A stretch of 42,677 nt of DNA from Burkholderiales bacterium. GTDB lineage: Bacteria; Pseudomonadota; Gammaproteobacteria; Burkholderiales; Burkholderiaceae_C. Shown here piece by piece: positions 1 through 7,641 of the stretch. The notes under the pieces were generated by a model. The model was not told where the DNA came from. It ran no database searches and saw nothing but the letters and a program-made list of their open reading frames with translations. The translations under genes were made by a program, and so were the position numbers. The DNA lies in NCBI GenBank assembly GCA_016703325.1, contig JADJCH010000038.1:1-42677 (forward strand), in the 5' to 3' direction. The first letter of the stretch is position 1; every line of letters begins with the position of its first letter.

Positions 1-330
1 AATCAGATCGTCGAGTTCCTCCCGGCTAGGGGCACCATGGTGTGAGGTGTCACCCTCGGCGAATCCCAAAGCAACCTCGCACCGGTCAAGTTGAAGACGC
101 GGATAATTCGGCGCAATGAACAGGCGCGTCTCTTGGTTGAGTAGCGTAGCTGACCAGAAACTTTTTCCAGTTCCACGTCCTCCGACTACTACCGGTCGCT
201 CAGGGTCGAGAGCGGTTTCGTGGCCGTCTGGTGCGTATATCTGGCTTTGATCTGGTGGCACAGTCGCCAAACTACTCGGTGCGGGTTCCAGACGGCTAAG
301 CGTGGTACGCAAGGCGGCAGAATCGTTCAT
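1..330 (-). CDS. P-loop ATPase of a putative defence cassette, N-terminal part only
   Basis: The reading frame opens with an ATG at 330 and continues off the left edge, so only about 110 residues are visible. A Walker A motif GGRGTGKS sits at residues 50-57, preceded by a hydrophobic strand (PVVV), which marks a nucleotide-binding protein. No Walker B or effector domain is visible. The start lies 13 bases after the stop of the KGGVGR ATPase gene on the same strand, with a weak AGAG-type ribosome site, so the two are very probably one operon with the HEPN-like gene. The rest of the gene, and hence its effector or sensor domain, lies outside the window. Membership of a P-loop family is seen; a defence role is inferred from context. 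Confidence 0.72.
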   Translation of the reverse strand, partial: MNDSAALRTTLSRLEPAPSSLATVPPDQSQIYAPDGHETALDPERPVVVGGRGTGKSFWSATLLNQETRLFIAPNYPRLQLDRCEVALGFAEGDTSHHGAPSREELDDLI

Positions 331-343
331 GACAAACTCTACG

Positions 344-1675
344 TTACGCAGCAGATATTGTGCCGAGTGAGCAGACCTGCTTCAGCAGCACGCCATAGGT
401 GCGCTCGTAGAAATCAGGCGTCAATTCGCTTGGGTGAGCAAGTGGATTGAACTCAACATAATTGCTGTCCCGCAGTACCGGCCAGGCATAGTGGGGTGCC
501 TCTATGTCGTCTACCGAGTATTCCGGTAGCGTGATGGAATCCGAACTGCTGTCCAGCGGAAGCTCACGATAGAGTGGAATGAAGATCTCGTGGGCTCGAT
601 CGCGGAACTTCTGCTGCTCGTCTGCATCTACGGACGCCTTGGCATGGATCATCTGAAATCGTTCAAGCCAGTCGTTGCTAGGATCGCGCTCAAAGCGGGC
701 AAGATGAGCCAGCAGATATCGATAGCCGGCAAAAGTCTGAGGGGTATGCTCACCAAACAGCAGCACCCTCGCCTCCAAGCCTAGCAGAGCCGCTGCGGTG
801 GATTCGTTCAGGCCTGCACGGGCGTCAATTAGGACAGCGTCGTAACGCTTGAGGTCAGTCAGCCGGTCGGTGATCTGGCGGTTTCGATCTAGAAAACCCA
901 ATGGTTGGCCGGTTCTTTCGTCATGGCTTTCAAGATATGCACGGGCAATCTTGGCCAGTACATTGGCTGGATGACGCAAGGCCAGTGCTCCGACCGCGGG
1001 TACGACGTCGATCAGGCCGTGGCCACGACCGAACGGGCTTGCTGCAACCATGTCGTACAGGAACTCGTCGTTCAGTGCAACGCCTTGGCTTTCTACATGG
1101 GCATCGAGCAGGCCATAGTCAGGCAGAAGTTCGTCCGACAGCAACATGTGCCCGAGTCCAGGGGCTTCCAGGTCTAGGTCGATCACCAGCACCTTCCGGC
1201 CTCGCCGTGCGAGTTCGGCCGCACAGACCGCCAGCGCAGTACTTCGCCCGACACCACCCTTGATGCTGAAGAACACGTAGCGGATCGGATCGTTTGAAAG
1301 GTCGCCTCCAGTTGGGACGTGCAACCAATCCTGCCCGACAATGCGCTGTTCCAGTATATGCACCAAGCATGGTGAATCGGAGTCGAGCTCGATCGATTCA
1401 CGGTAGCCGCACACTTGGCGGCGCAAACTTGTTAAGCCGGGGTGGTCGGGCAGAAGAATGGCCGATTCCGGTCGCGCATAGTGACCGATGCTGAGAGCAG
1501 CCTGCCGCGCGGAGGCTTGAACGTGGACATCCAGTGGCACAGCGCTGATGAAGGCCAGCTGCCCGCTTGCGTTGCGCAGGAACTGGCCCGCCATCACGGC
1601 CTCGCGACCTAGCACAGCAATGAGGGCCTGTACCAGGCGCGGCATGCTGGCGTCGAAACGGACGACCGAATTCAC
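344..1675 (-). CDS. KGGVGR-motif variant ParA/MinD-like ATPase
   Basis: The 443-residue protein has an N-terminal region of about 130 residues with no recognised domain, then a deviant-Walker ATPase domain. The signature KGGVGRST lies at residues 139-146, followed by a Walker A-prime strand DLDLEAPG (166-173) and a Walker B-like strand in RYDAVLIDARAG. The usual KGGxGK[ST] lysine is arginine, as in a known variant group of ParA-like ATPases that often sit in accessory loci. The GTG start overlaps the stop of the upstream HEPN-like gene as GTGA, so translation is probably coupled. The P-loop ATPase gene starts 13 bases downstream. It could be a signalling or assembly ATPase for the cassette. 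A plasmid-type partition role is unlikely because no ParB-like gene or centromere repeats are visible. Confidence 0.85.
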   Translation of the reverse strand: MNSVVRFDASMPRLVQALIAVLGREAVMAGQFLRNASGQLAFISAVPLDVHVQASARQAALSIGHYARPESAILLPDHPGLTSLRRQVCGYRESIELDSDSPCLVHILEQRIVGQDWLHVPTGGDLSNDPIRYVFFSIKGGVGRSTALAVCAAELARRGRKVLVIDLDLEAPGLGHMLLSDELLPDYGLLDAHVESQGVALNDEFLYDMVAASPFGRGHGLIDVVPAVGALALRHPANVLAKIARAYLESHDERTGQPLGFLDRNRQITDRLTDLKRYDAVLIDARAGLNESTAAALLGLEARVLLFGEHTPQTFAGYRYLLAHLARFERDPSNDWLERFQMIHAKASVDADEQQKFRDRAHEIFIPLYRELPLDSSSDSITLPEYSVDDIEAPHYAWPVLRDSNYVEFNPLAHPSELTPDFYERTYGVLLKQVCSLGTISAA

Positions 1676-2088
1676 AGCAGCAGCCCCATGGCTTCGTCGG
1701 CGTTCTCACGCCAGCGTTCGAGCTGAGCTGTGGTGATAGAGCCGGTCGCCGCGTAGCGCATCTTGATGTCCCAATGCTGCAGGTAGTTGTCGCGCTGCAT
1801 CATGGTCCGCAACGGTGCGGCTCTGCGACCGTGCAGTGCGTCGAGTGCCTGCAGTCGGAGCTCGGGCCAATGTGTCCAGATGGCGCCGTGGTCAGTCTGC
1901 ACCTTGTGCTGCGCAATCAACTGGTGCTTGACCGCGCACTCCGCAGCTAAGCCGAAGTGGTAGGCGGCGTTGTCCATTCGGTGCTCATCCTTCAATTTTT
2001 GAGCATCGTGGAAGTGCCGATAGGCAGCTCCATTCATTTCAGTCTGGTAAGCCAAGCTGAATCCTTGACGATATGTGCTGCTGCGCAT
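1672..2088 (-). CDS. Small HEPN-like protein (candidate RNase or toxin subunit)
   Basis: This 138-residue, probably all-helical protein is first in the leftward cassette. The helix around residues 40-60 (core NAAYHFGLAAECAVKHQL) resembles HEPN-fold proteins. R99-DNYLQ-H105 matches the HEPN catalytic pattern R-x4-6-H, with a polar residue after the arginine. HEPN proteins with that motif are commonly metal-independent RNases in abortive-infection and toxin-antitoxin systems. The ATG at 2088 has no clear Shine-Dalgarno; an alternative ATG corresponds to Met18. Its last codon overlaps the GTG of the KGGVGR ATPase, implying stoichiometric production. The gene begins about 30 bases from the broken urtE. 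HEPN membership is inferred from pattern only and would need a profile search. Confidence 0.7.
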   Translation of the reverse strand: MRSSTYRQGFSLAYQTEMNGAAYRHFHDAQKLKDEHRMDNAAYHFGLAAECAVKHQLIAQHKVQTDHGAIWTHWPELRLQALDALHGRRAAPLRTMMQRDNYLQHWDIKMRYAATGSITTAQLERWRENADEAMGLLL

Positions 2089-2117
2089 TACACCATTTGC
2101 CGAATGAGCATTGAGGA
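2089..2117. other. Junction between accessory cassette and truncated urtE
   Basis: Left of this stretch is the cassette's first start codon (leftward). Right of it, from about 2118, the sequence reads as UrtE coding sequence in frame (Cys-Leu-Met-Gly, the residues that normally follow the Walker A helix). An in-frame TGA at 2112-2114 closes the frame upstream. No insertion-sequence ends, target duplication or tRNA was seen. Any promoter for the leftward cassette must lie here or inside the urtE remnant. Confidence 0.6.
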
Positions 2118-2687
2118 TGCCTGATGGGCGTGGTGCCCATCAAGACCGGCAGCATCGCGCTCGACGGCCAGGACATCAGCAAGGACGTCCCCTACGAGCG
2201 CGTGCGCAAGGGCGTGGGCTACGTGCCCCAGGGCCGCGAGATCTTCGGCCGCCTGACGGTGGAGGAGAACCTGCGCATGGGCCTGGCCTACAAAAGCGGC
2301 AGCACACCCATCCCGGCCGAGTTGTACGAGCTGTTTCCCATCCTCAAGCAGTTCCTGCACCGCCGTGGAGGTGACCTGTCGGGCGGCCAGCAGCAGCAGC
2401 TCGCCATCGCCCGGGCCCTGGCGGCCGGCCCCAAGCTGCTGATCCTGGACGAACCCACCGAGGGCATCCAGCCCAGCATCATCAAGGACATCGGCCGCGT
2501 CATCCGCATGCTGGCTGACCGCGGCATGAACGGCCAACGCATGGCCATCGTGCTGGTGGAGCAGTACTACGACTTTGCCGCCGAGCTGGCCGATCAGTAC
2601 CTGGTGATGGAGCGCGGCGAGATCATCGCCCGCGGGCGCGGCAGCGAGATGGAAGCCAACGGGGTACGGCAGTTGATGTCGATCTGA
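2118..2687 (+). pseudogene. urtE: Urea ABC transporter ATP-binding subunit UrtE, 5'-truncated remnant
   Basis: The frame encodes the C-terminal four fifths of a branched-chain amino acid/urea-type ABC ATPase. It has Q-loop-region GYVPQGREIFGRLTVEEN, the ABC signature LSGGQQQQLAIARAL, Walker B LLILDEP and the H-loop region replaced by the UrtE-typical LVEQYY. It begins just after where GRNGVGKTT should be, so Walker A and the first strand pair are absent and the product cannot bind ATP normally. An ATG at 2124 could start a 187-residue polypeptide, but no ribosome site is evident. No urtA-D genes are in the window. UrtE identity is inferred from GVVPIKTGSIALDG and the VLVEQYYDFA tail; LivF is the alternative. 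The truncation coincides with the accessory cassette boundary. Confidence 0.8.
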
Positions 2688-2712
2688 GGGGCCAACAGCT
2701 CGAGAGCCAGCC

Positions 2713-3852
2713 TCACGCCGCCAACTGTGCCAGCCACGGCGCCGCGCGGCGAACCTGGAGTCGCCCCCGGTCTTGTTCCTGGCGCAGGTGCTGAACCACT
2801 TGAACCGCTTGCGTTTCAGGAAACTCGTCGGCAAAGCGCAGCAAGGCGCGCTGCGGTTGATCGTCACTGAGCTTGCATTCGATCAGGTGGGTGAGCGCCT
2901 GGTCGCGCGACAGCACGAAGTCCACCTCGGCACCGTCCTTGGTCCTCAGGTAGTGCAGCCCGGTGGATTGCCCCTGTGCGTCGGCCAGGAACTGCACGTG
3001 CTTGAGCAGCATGCCCGCCAACGCGTTCTCCAGCCGCAGCCCTGCATCGCCACGCACCAGGCCTGTGTCATAGAAGTAGACCTTGGGCGACTGCAGGATC
3101 GAGCGGGCGATGTTGTGGTGCCAGGGCTGCACCGTGAACACGATGAACAGGGCCTGAAGGATGTCGAGGTAGCGCTTCAACGTTGAAGGCGACACCGCCA
3201 GATCGCGTGCGATCGATGCCAACGACAGCGGCGAGCCGACCCGCTCGCGCAGCAGTTCGACGAACAACCGCATCGTGCCGATCTCGTTCACGCGGGAGAA
3301 CTCCAGCACGTCCTCGCGGATCAGGTCGGTGATGTACTGGGCCCGCCAACGGTCGGCCTGCACACCGTCTTCAGCCAGACAGGGTTCCGGAAAGCCTCCG
3401 CGTGCCAGCAGGTGATCCAGCGCGGCATCGGGCTGCGGCTGTGACTCGTGTTGTTCGCACCATTCGCGCACGGAAATCGGGTGCAGCCGGTAGGCGAAGT
3501 ACCGGCCCGCCAGCGATTCGCCGCTTTGACGGAAGGTTTCCATGCGTGCGCTGCCCGTCACCAGCAGGGCCTGATCGGCCGGTCGTCCGTCCACCACACC
3601 CTTGAGCCACTGCTTCCAGCTGGGCATCTTGTGGATCTCGTCCATCACCAGCAGCCGCCTGTCCAGTGGCCAGCTCTGGCGCTGCAGCACGGCGCGATCG
3701 GCCGCAACGTCCCAGTTCAGGTAGTGCGCGGGGCTGCGGCCGGCCATCAACTGCCGCGCCAAGGTGGTCTTTCCCACCTGCCTCGGCCCGGTCAGCACCA
3801 CCATCTTTCGGTTGAGATCGGTGCGAACCAGTTCATCCAGATAGCGCTTCAT
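2713..3852 (-). CDS. AAA (AAA_14) ATPase with DUF4143 domain
   Basis: The 379-residue protein has the full layout of this family. Walker A GPRQVGKT is near residue 22, Walker B LLVMDEIHK near 67, and a sensor-like LLVTGSAR near 95. A helical DUF4143 region follows, with a winged-helix-like segment (SLASIARDLAVSPSTLKRYL) and KVYFYDTGLVR. The C-terminal part carries GAEVDFVL...LIECKL, which resembles a PD-(D/E)xK nuclease core. The ATG at 3852 directly follows a putative promoter and 14-bp palindrome. The family is widespread, often monocistronic and mobile; biochemical function is poorly known, with toxin-antitoxin or nucleic-acid roles proposed. The gene appears intact and points at the 3' end of the urtE remnant, 25 bases away. 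Confidence 0.9.
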   Translation of the reverse strand: MKRYLDELVRTDLNRKMVVLTGPRQVGKTTLARQLMAGRSPAHYLNWDVAADRAVLQRQSWPLDRRLLVMDEIHKMPSWKQWLKGVVDGRPADQALLVTGSARMETFRQSGESLAGRYFAYRLHPISVREWCEQHESQPQPDAALDHLLARGGFPEPCLAEDGVQADRWRAQYITDLIREDVLEFSRVNEIGTMRLFVELLRERVGSPLSLASIARDLAVSPSTLKRYLDILQALFIVFTVQPWHHNIARSILQSPKVYFYDTGLVRGDAGLRLENALAGMLLKHVQFLADAQGQSTGLHYLRTKDGAEVDFVLSRDQALTHLIECKLSDDQPQRALLRFADEFPETQAVQVVQHLRQEQDRGRLQVRRAAPWLAQLAA

Positions 3853-3858
3853 CCGACC

Positions 3859-3892
3859 ATTTTAGGGTTGACTGCAAAAAAGTCGCGACTTT
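3859..3892 (-). promoter_or_regulatory. Putative promoter with perfect 14-bp palindrome before the DUF4143 ATPase gene
   Basis: AAAGTCGCGACTTT at 3879-3892 is a perfect palindrome. Reading leftward, TAAAAT (3864-3859) fits a -10 box, and a 17-base spacer places the -35 region inside the palindrome (GCGACT). Transcription would begin within a few bases of the ATG at 3852, giving a very short leader. The overlap of palindrome and -35 suggests repression, possibly autogenous; this is inference. The rest of the gene-free stretch 3853-4141 holds nothing else recognisable. Confidence 0.4.
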
Positions 3893-4141
3893 CTTCCAGT
3901 GGGCTGCAATTTGGTCGCACCTGGCATTCCAGACCGGGCCCACCTGGAGCCACGGCGCGCCGTCTTCCTGACCTGCCATCCAGAGGGGCGCGCTGCTGCG
4001 GCAGGCTCAACGCCTGATCCACCTTCAAACGATCGGCGCTCCAGCCTGCCCTCGTTCGCCGCTTTGACAGGGGTCAACCCGGGCGCTGCGTCCCCGGGCG
4101 CAGACTTGCCATGGGTTCCTCTTCAACTGAAAGGCACGATC

Positions 4142-4405
4142 ATGAGCGACACGCAGGAGCAATGGCAGGCCCTGGTGGACCGTCTGCGTCAGGAGCGCGA
4201 CGAACTTCGATTGAAGCTGCACCTGGGCACCGCCGAGGCCCGCGACGAGTGGGACAAGGTGGAAGCCAGGTGGGCGGAGGTGGAAGCCCGCATGCCCCAG
4301 GTCAAGGCCGAACTGCGGGACGGCGGGCAGAACCTGCGCGCGGCGCTGGACATGGTGACCGAAGAAATCTCCAGCCGCTACGAGCGCATCCGCAAGCTGT
4401 TCTGA
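4142..4405 (+). CDS. Small coiled-coil protein of unknown function
   Basis: The 87-residue product is highly charged and almost entirely predicted helix (QALVDRLRQERDELRLKL, then WDKVEARWAEVEARMPQVKAEL), giving a soluble coiled coil without cysteine, signal peptide or membrane segment. The ATG at 4142 begins MSDTQEQWQ; the frame is open further upstream, but that extension is proline/arginine-rich and unlike coding sequence. Similar small coiled-coil proteins occur as unannotated conserved genes in Burkholderiales. It is alone on the plus strand, with 180 bases before the WYL gene. Function is not assigned. Confidence 0.75.
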   Translation: MSDTQEQWQALVDRLRQERDELRLKLHLGTAEARDEWDKVEARWAEVEARMPQVKAELRDGGQNLRAALDMVTEEISSRYERIRKLF

Positions 4406-4527
4406 CGGGACCGGCTGCGGTTGCAGCAACGGGCTGAAGGCGCCAATTCCTGACACCCCTGGATGAGGGGGTTTGGCGGCCCCGTCGTGCAGGACGCGAC
4501 ACGGCTCGTCGCACAAGGCGCGCACCA

Positions 4528-4551
4528 TCGACCTCAGTCAGTGGAGGTCGA
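4528..4551. promoter_or_regulatory. 8-bp inverted repeat upstream of the WYL regulator gene
   Basis: TCGACCTC (4528-4535) and GAGGTCGA (4544-4551) are perfect inverted arms separated by 8 bases, 36 bases before the WYL regulator ATG. WYL regulators of the BrxR/CapW type bind such repeats in front of their own genes, so this is a candidate autoregulatory operator. No convincing -35/-10 pair was identified. The remainder of 4406-4586 contains only a short GCTGC/GCAGC hairpin near 4416. Confidence 0.4.
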
Positions 4552-4586
4552 ACGACATGTCCAGAACGTCGAAGGGGGCCTGACCG

Positions 4587-5588
4587 ATGGTTGCCCCCAC
4601 CGCGCGCCGCAAGGCCCGAGTGTCCGCACTCGACACGGTGATCCTGGCGCTGGAGCTGCTCAAGCGCATCCCGCGGGGTCGGCGGGTCACCGCGGCGCAA
4701 CTGCATGAGCAGTTGGCGGATCAGGGGTTCCAGCGCGACCTGCGCTCCATCCAGCGTCAACTGGAGGTGCTGTCGGAGCACTTCGACATCGAACGTGACG
4801 ACCGCAGCAAACCCTATGGATACAGCTGGAAGGAGCGCTCCCCCGGCCTGTCGCTGCCCGGGCTGACGCCGCACGAATCCCTGCTGCTGGCCCTGGCGCA
4901 GCAGCAACTGGCTCCACTGTTGCCCAGCGCGGTCAGCCGCTCGATGGACAGCTACTTCCAGGCCGCGCGGCGCAACATCGGAACACCCTCCGAGGCCACC
5001 GGCCAGCGCGCCCGCGAAGCGCGCTGGCTGGCCAAGGTCCGCGTCGTCAGCCAGACCCAGCCGCTGCTGCCGCCGAAGGTCAGCTCACAGGTGTTCGAGG
5101 CGGTCAGCGATGCGCTCTACCGCGACGAGTGGCTGGACATCCGCTACCAGAAGCCGCGCGAAACCACCGCCCGCCCGGCCCGCATCATGCCGCTCGGCCT
5201 GTGCCAGCAGGGCCCGCGCCTCTTCCTCGTCTGCCGCTTCGACGGCTACGAGGACCACCGCATCCTCGCCCTCCACCGCATCCAGCAGGCCGAGCCCTCC
5301 GGCCTGAACTTCGACCGCCCGCCCGACTTCGACCTCGACCGCTACATCGCCGACGGCAAGTTCGGCTTCGGCGAAGGGCGGTACGTCAAGCTGAGCTTCC
5401 GCATCACCAAATCCGCCGGAGAACACCTGCTGGAAACCCCGCTGTCCACCGACCAGACGGTGGAAGACCTCGGTGAGCATTACCGCATCACCGCGACGGT
5501 GGTGGAGTCGGGGCATTTGACTTGGTGGCTGCGGGGGTTTGGGGAAGCGGTGGAAGAAGTGTCTCTTGAAAAATTGAAGAGTAGCTGA
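4587..5588 (+). CDS. WYL-domain transcriptional regulator (wHTH-WYL-WCX)
   Basis: The 333-residue protein has an N-terminal winged helix (about residues 15-75, containing RGRRVTAAQLHEQLADQGF and a recognition helix RDLRSIQRQLEVL). A linker follows, then a WYL domain (about 170-240, ...DIRYQKPR...ARIMPLGLCQQGPRLFLVCRF..., with the WYL tripeptide replaced by LFL). Last is a WCX-like C-terminus (GHLTWWLRGFGEAVEE). Such proteins repress phage-defence operons and respond to nucleotide or nucleic-acid ligands. The gene precedes a DUF262/DUF1524 nuclease by 45 bases, as expected for a regulator of that locus. The last dozen codons (from about 5550) become AT-rich, and the C-terminus is shorter than usual for this layout, suggesting the 3' end was replaced when the AT-rich gene arrived. 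The start was chosen as the ATG before the basic N-terminus. Confidence 0.87.
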   Translation: MVAPTARRKARVSALDTVILALELLKRIPRGRRVTAAQLHEQLADQGFQRDLRSIQRQLEVLSEHFDIERDDRSKPYGYSWKERSPGLSLPGLTPHESLLLALAQQQLAPLLPSAVSRSMDSYFQAARRNIGTPSEATGQRAREARWLAKVRVVSQTQPLLPPKVSSQVFEAVSDALYRDEWLDIRYQKPRETTARPARIMPLGLCQQGPRLFLVCRFDGYEDHRILALHRIQQAEPSGLNFDRPPDFDLDRYIADGKFGFGEGRYVKLSFRITKSAGEHLLETPLSTDQTVEDLGEHYRITATVVESGHLTWWLRGFGEAVEEVSLEKLKSS

Positions 5589-5633
5589 TTATTTTGTGTG
5601 TTCCCCTGTTCTAAGTTTGCTGAGGAGCCTAAA

Positions 5634-7562
5634 TTGGAAGCAAAGACGATTGAAAATGTGTTCACGGATGCCATTTTTCGAGTGCCTGGATATCAGCGCG
5701 GATATGCGTGGGAAGAGTCCCATCTTGAGGATTTTTGGAGGGATCTGAGTTGGTTGAGTGAAAATCAGCGGCATTACACTGGCATGCTCACGTTGTATAA
5801 AACTCGGGATCTTGGAGGTAGGGCCGTCTACCATATTGTTGATGGGCAGCAAAGAATTACAACATCATTCTTGCTGATCAGCAAACTAGCAGCTAGAAAT
5901 GAGGTTCTCGCTGGATTACCGAGGCAGGTAATTGAGTATTGCTATCTGAGATCGGTTGATCCGAAAAATGGATCTTTGACTTCCAGGGTTGGCTATGAAT
6001 CGGAAGAGAGAATGAACTTTCTTCAAGCAATATTGGATGATCGATCTGCAGTTCCGAAGAAGCGAAGGAAGCTGACTCCGAAGAATGTCTACGAAAAGAA
6101 TCTGCTGAGGGCGAGTGACTTCTTTGATGAGAAGCTGAAAGGCCTTTCTCCATTGCAAATGAGTGATTTATTTGCGAAGGTCAAGAATCAGCTCATTTTT
6201 GATGTTCACTATGTGAGGGACGCATCCGAGGTTTCGTCCATGTTTGAATCGATCAACTATCGAGGAAAACGACTGACGAAGTTTGAAGTTCTGAAGAATC
6301 GTCTAATTTTTCTTTGTCAACTGATTGGCCAAGCGGATGAGGGGGTTCGTTCTAGTGCAATGGATACCCATAAATTGATTGAGGATACATGGGGGGAGGC
6401 GTTTGACTGGTTTGGTAGGGGGGAAGATCCACTCGACGAGGACGACTTTCTCTTGCACCACACATGCATGTACTTCGGCTCCCTCAAAAGGGAGCGAGAC
6501 GCCCTCGACAAGTTCCTCTTCAAAGAGAAGTTTGCGACGGATCGCCTTTCTTCAGTTGATGACGACCGAATAACGCTCGGCGAATTAACTAGATATGTCG
6601 AGAGCATTCGAGTTTCATCAGAACTTTGGGCGCTGCAGAACGCTCGAATTGACCAACTGGTAGGCAAGCCAAAGTGGGTGACGAAGGATTTTATTCAGGG
6701 AATTCGGCGGCTCAATCGCCTTCGTATGCGTCACTTTAAACCACTTATCCTTGGCGCGCTGAACCGCATGCGCGCAGGCGACACGAACGAAGACTCTACT
6801 ACTCTCGTGCATCTTCTTTCTAGGGTCGAAAGGTTTATATTTTTGGTTTACTCTGTCAGCGGGTATGGTGGAAACGAAAAATCCAGAGGAAAGTTTTCTG
6901 ATTTTGGTTTCTGGATAATATCGAAAGAGAAGGGGTATTCGTTTGATGAGGTATCGACTGTTATTGATGAATACGTATTTTTTCGGGACGGTGATGAGTG
7001 CGGCGGTGTATTCTCATGGACCGGGTTTGCCAAAGATCTTAGGGCCCGCTTCATAGATGGGGCTGGTTGGTATTCTAGGGATGATATCAAGTTTATATTG
7101 AGTGAGTGGAGTAGTCATCTTGGGTCGGAGTGTGATGATTCTCGAGAATACGAGAACCTCTCTGTGGAGCACGTTCTGCCTCAAAATCAAAACTCTGAAG
7201 GCGCGTGGGCAGAAGTCAGACTCGAGTTGGGTCGGAGGTTTGAGTACGTTTTGCATGATCTGGGAAATCTGACTCTACTAGCCAAGGGTGCAAATTTGGC
7301 TGTCCAGGATATTGATCTGAAATCTAAGGCGGGCGTATATGTGCATACGGCTGACGGTGCTGATATCTTGAGAAGAGCAGGTCGGAACTGCAAATGGACT
7401 GAGACCGAAATAATTGAACGAGGCCGTTCGATCGTCAAATTCATGGTTGAGCGTTGGGAATTTCCAGAAGAGGGAGAGGATCCGTATGTGGATGACAAGT
7501 GCGATGATGTCTTGTCGAAAGGAGTGAAGCCGTTGCGACAACGGAAGCATAGTCCAGAGTAA
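5634..7562 (+). CDS. DUF262/DUF1524 nuclease, GmrSD/SspE-like type IV restriction protein
   Basis: The N-terminal DUF262 domain shows VPGYQRGYAW (residues 17-26) and VDGQQR (69-74), the conserved nucleotide-binding/hydrolysis motifs. The C-terminal DUF1524 domain shows the HNH-type SVEHVLPQ with His513 and LGNLTLL with Asn545. Single-chain proteins of this layout (about 600-750 residues) include fused GmrSD, which cuts modified phage DNA, and SspE, which acts with phosphorothioate systems. No ssp/dnd modification genes are present here, so a stand-alone type IV role is more likely. A TTG at 5634 is preferred because TGAGGAG lies 6 bases upstream and the family starts here; a GTG at 5598 would add 12 residues without a ribosome site. 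The gene is far more AT-rich than both neighbours, a sign of recent transfer. Confidence 0.88.
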   Translation: MEAKTIENVFTDAIFRVPGYQRGYAWEESHLEDFWRDLSWLSENQRHYTGMLTLYKTRDLGGRAVYHIVDGQQRITTSFLLISKLAARNEVLAGLPRQVIEYCYLRSVDPKNGSLTSRVGYESEERMNFLQAILDDRSAVPKKRRKLTPKNVYEKNLLRASDFFDEKLKGLSPLQMSDLFAKVKNQLIFDVHYVRDASEVSSMFESINYRGKRLTKFEVLKNRLIFLCQLIGQADEGVRSSAMDTHKLIEDTWGEAFDWFGRGEDPLDEDDFLLHHTCMYFGSLKRERDALDKFLFKEKFATDRLSSVDDDRITLGELTRYVESIRVSSELWALQNARIDQLVGKPKWVTKDFIQGIRRLNRLRMRHFKPLILGALNRMRAGDTNEDSTTLVHLLSRVERFIFLVYSVSGYGGNEKSRGKFSDFGFWIISKEKGYSFDEVSTVIDEYVFFRDGDECGGVFSWTGFAKDLRARFIDGAGWYSRDDIKFILSEWSSHLGSECDDSREYENLSVEHVLPQNQNSEGAWAEVRLELGRRFEYVLHDLGNLTLLAKGANLAVQDIDLKSKAGVYVHTADGADILRRAGRNCKWTETEIIERGRSIVKFMVERWEFPEEGEDPYVDDKCDDVLSKGVKPLRQRKHSPE

Positions 7563-7641
7563 CTCATCGGATATTTTCAGGCGACACACCACGTCGCACC
7601 CCTGACGACACTGGAAGCACTCCCCACACAGGACTGCTTCC

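Noticed and set aside
344..1675. Plasmid partition (ParA) function for the KGGVGR ATPase
   Set aside because: No ParB-like gene, iterons or replication gene is visible; the partner genes are HEPN-like and P-loop proteins.
2089..2123. Insertion-sequence end or att site at the urtE junction
   Set aside because: No inverted repeat, target duplication, tRNA 3' end or integrase gene could be identified in the window.
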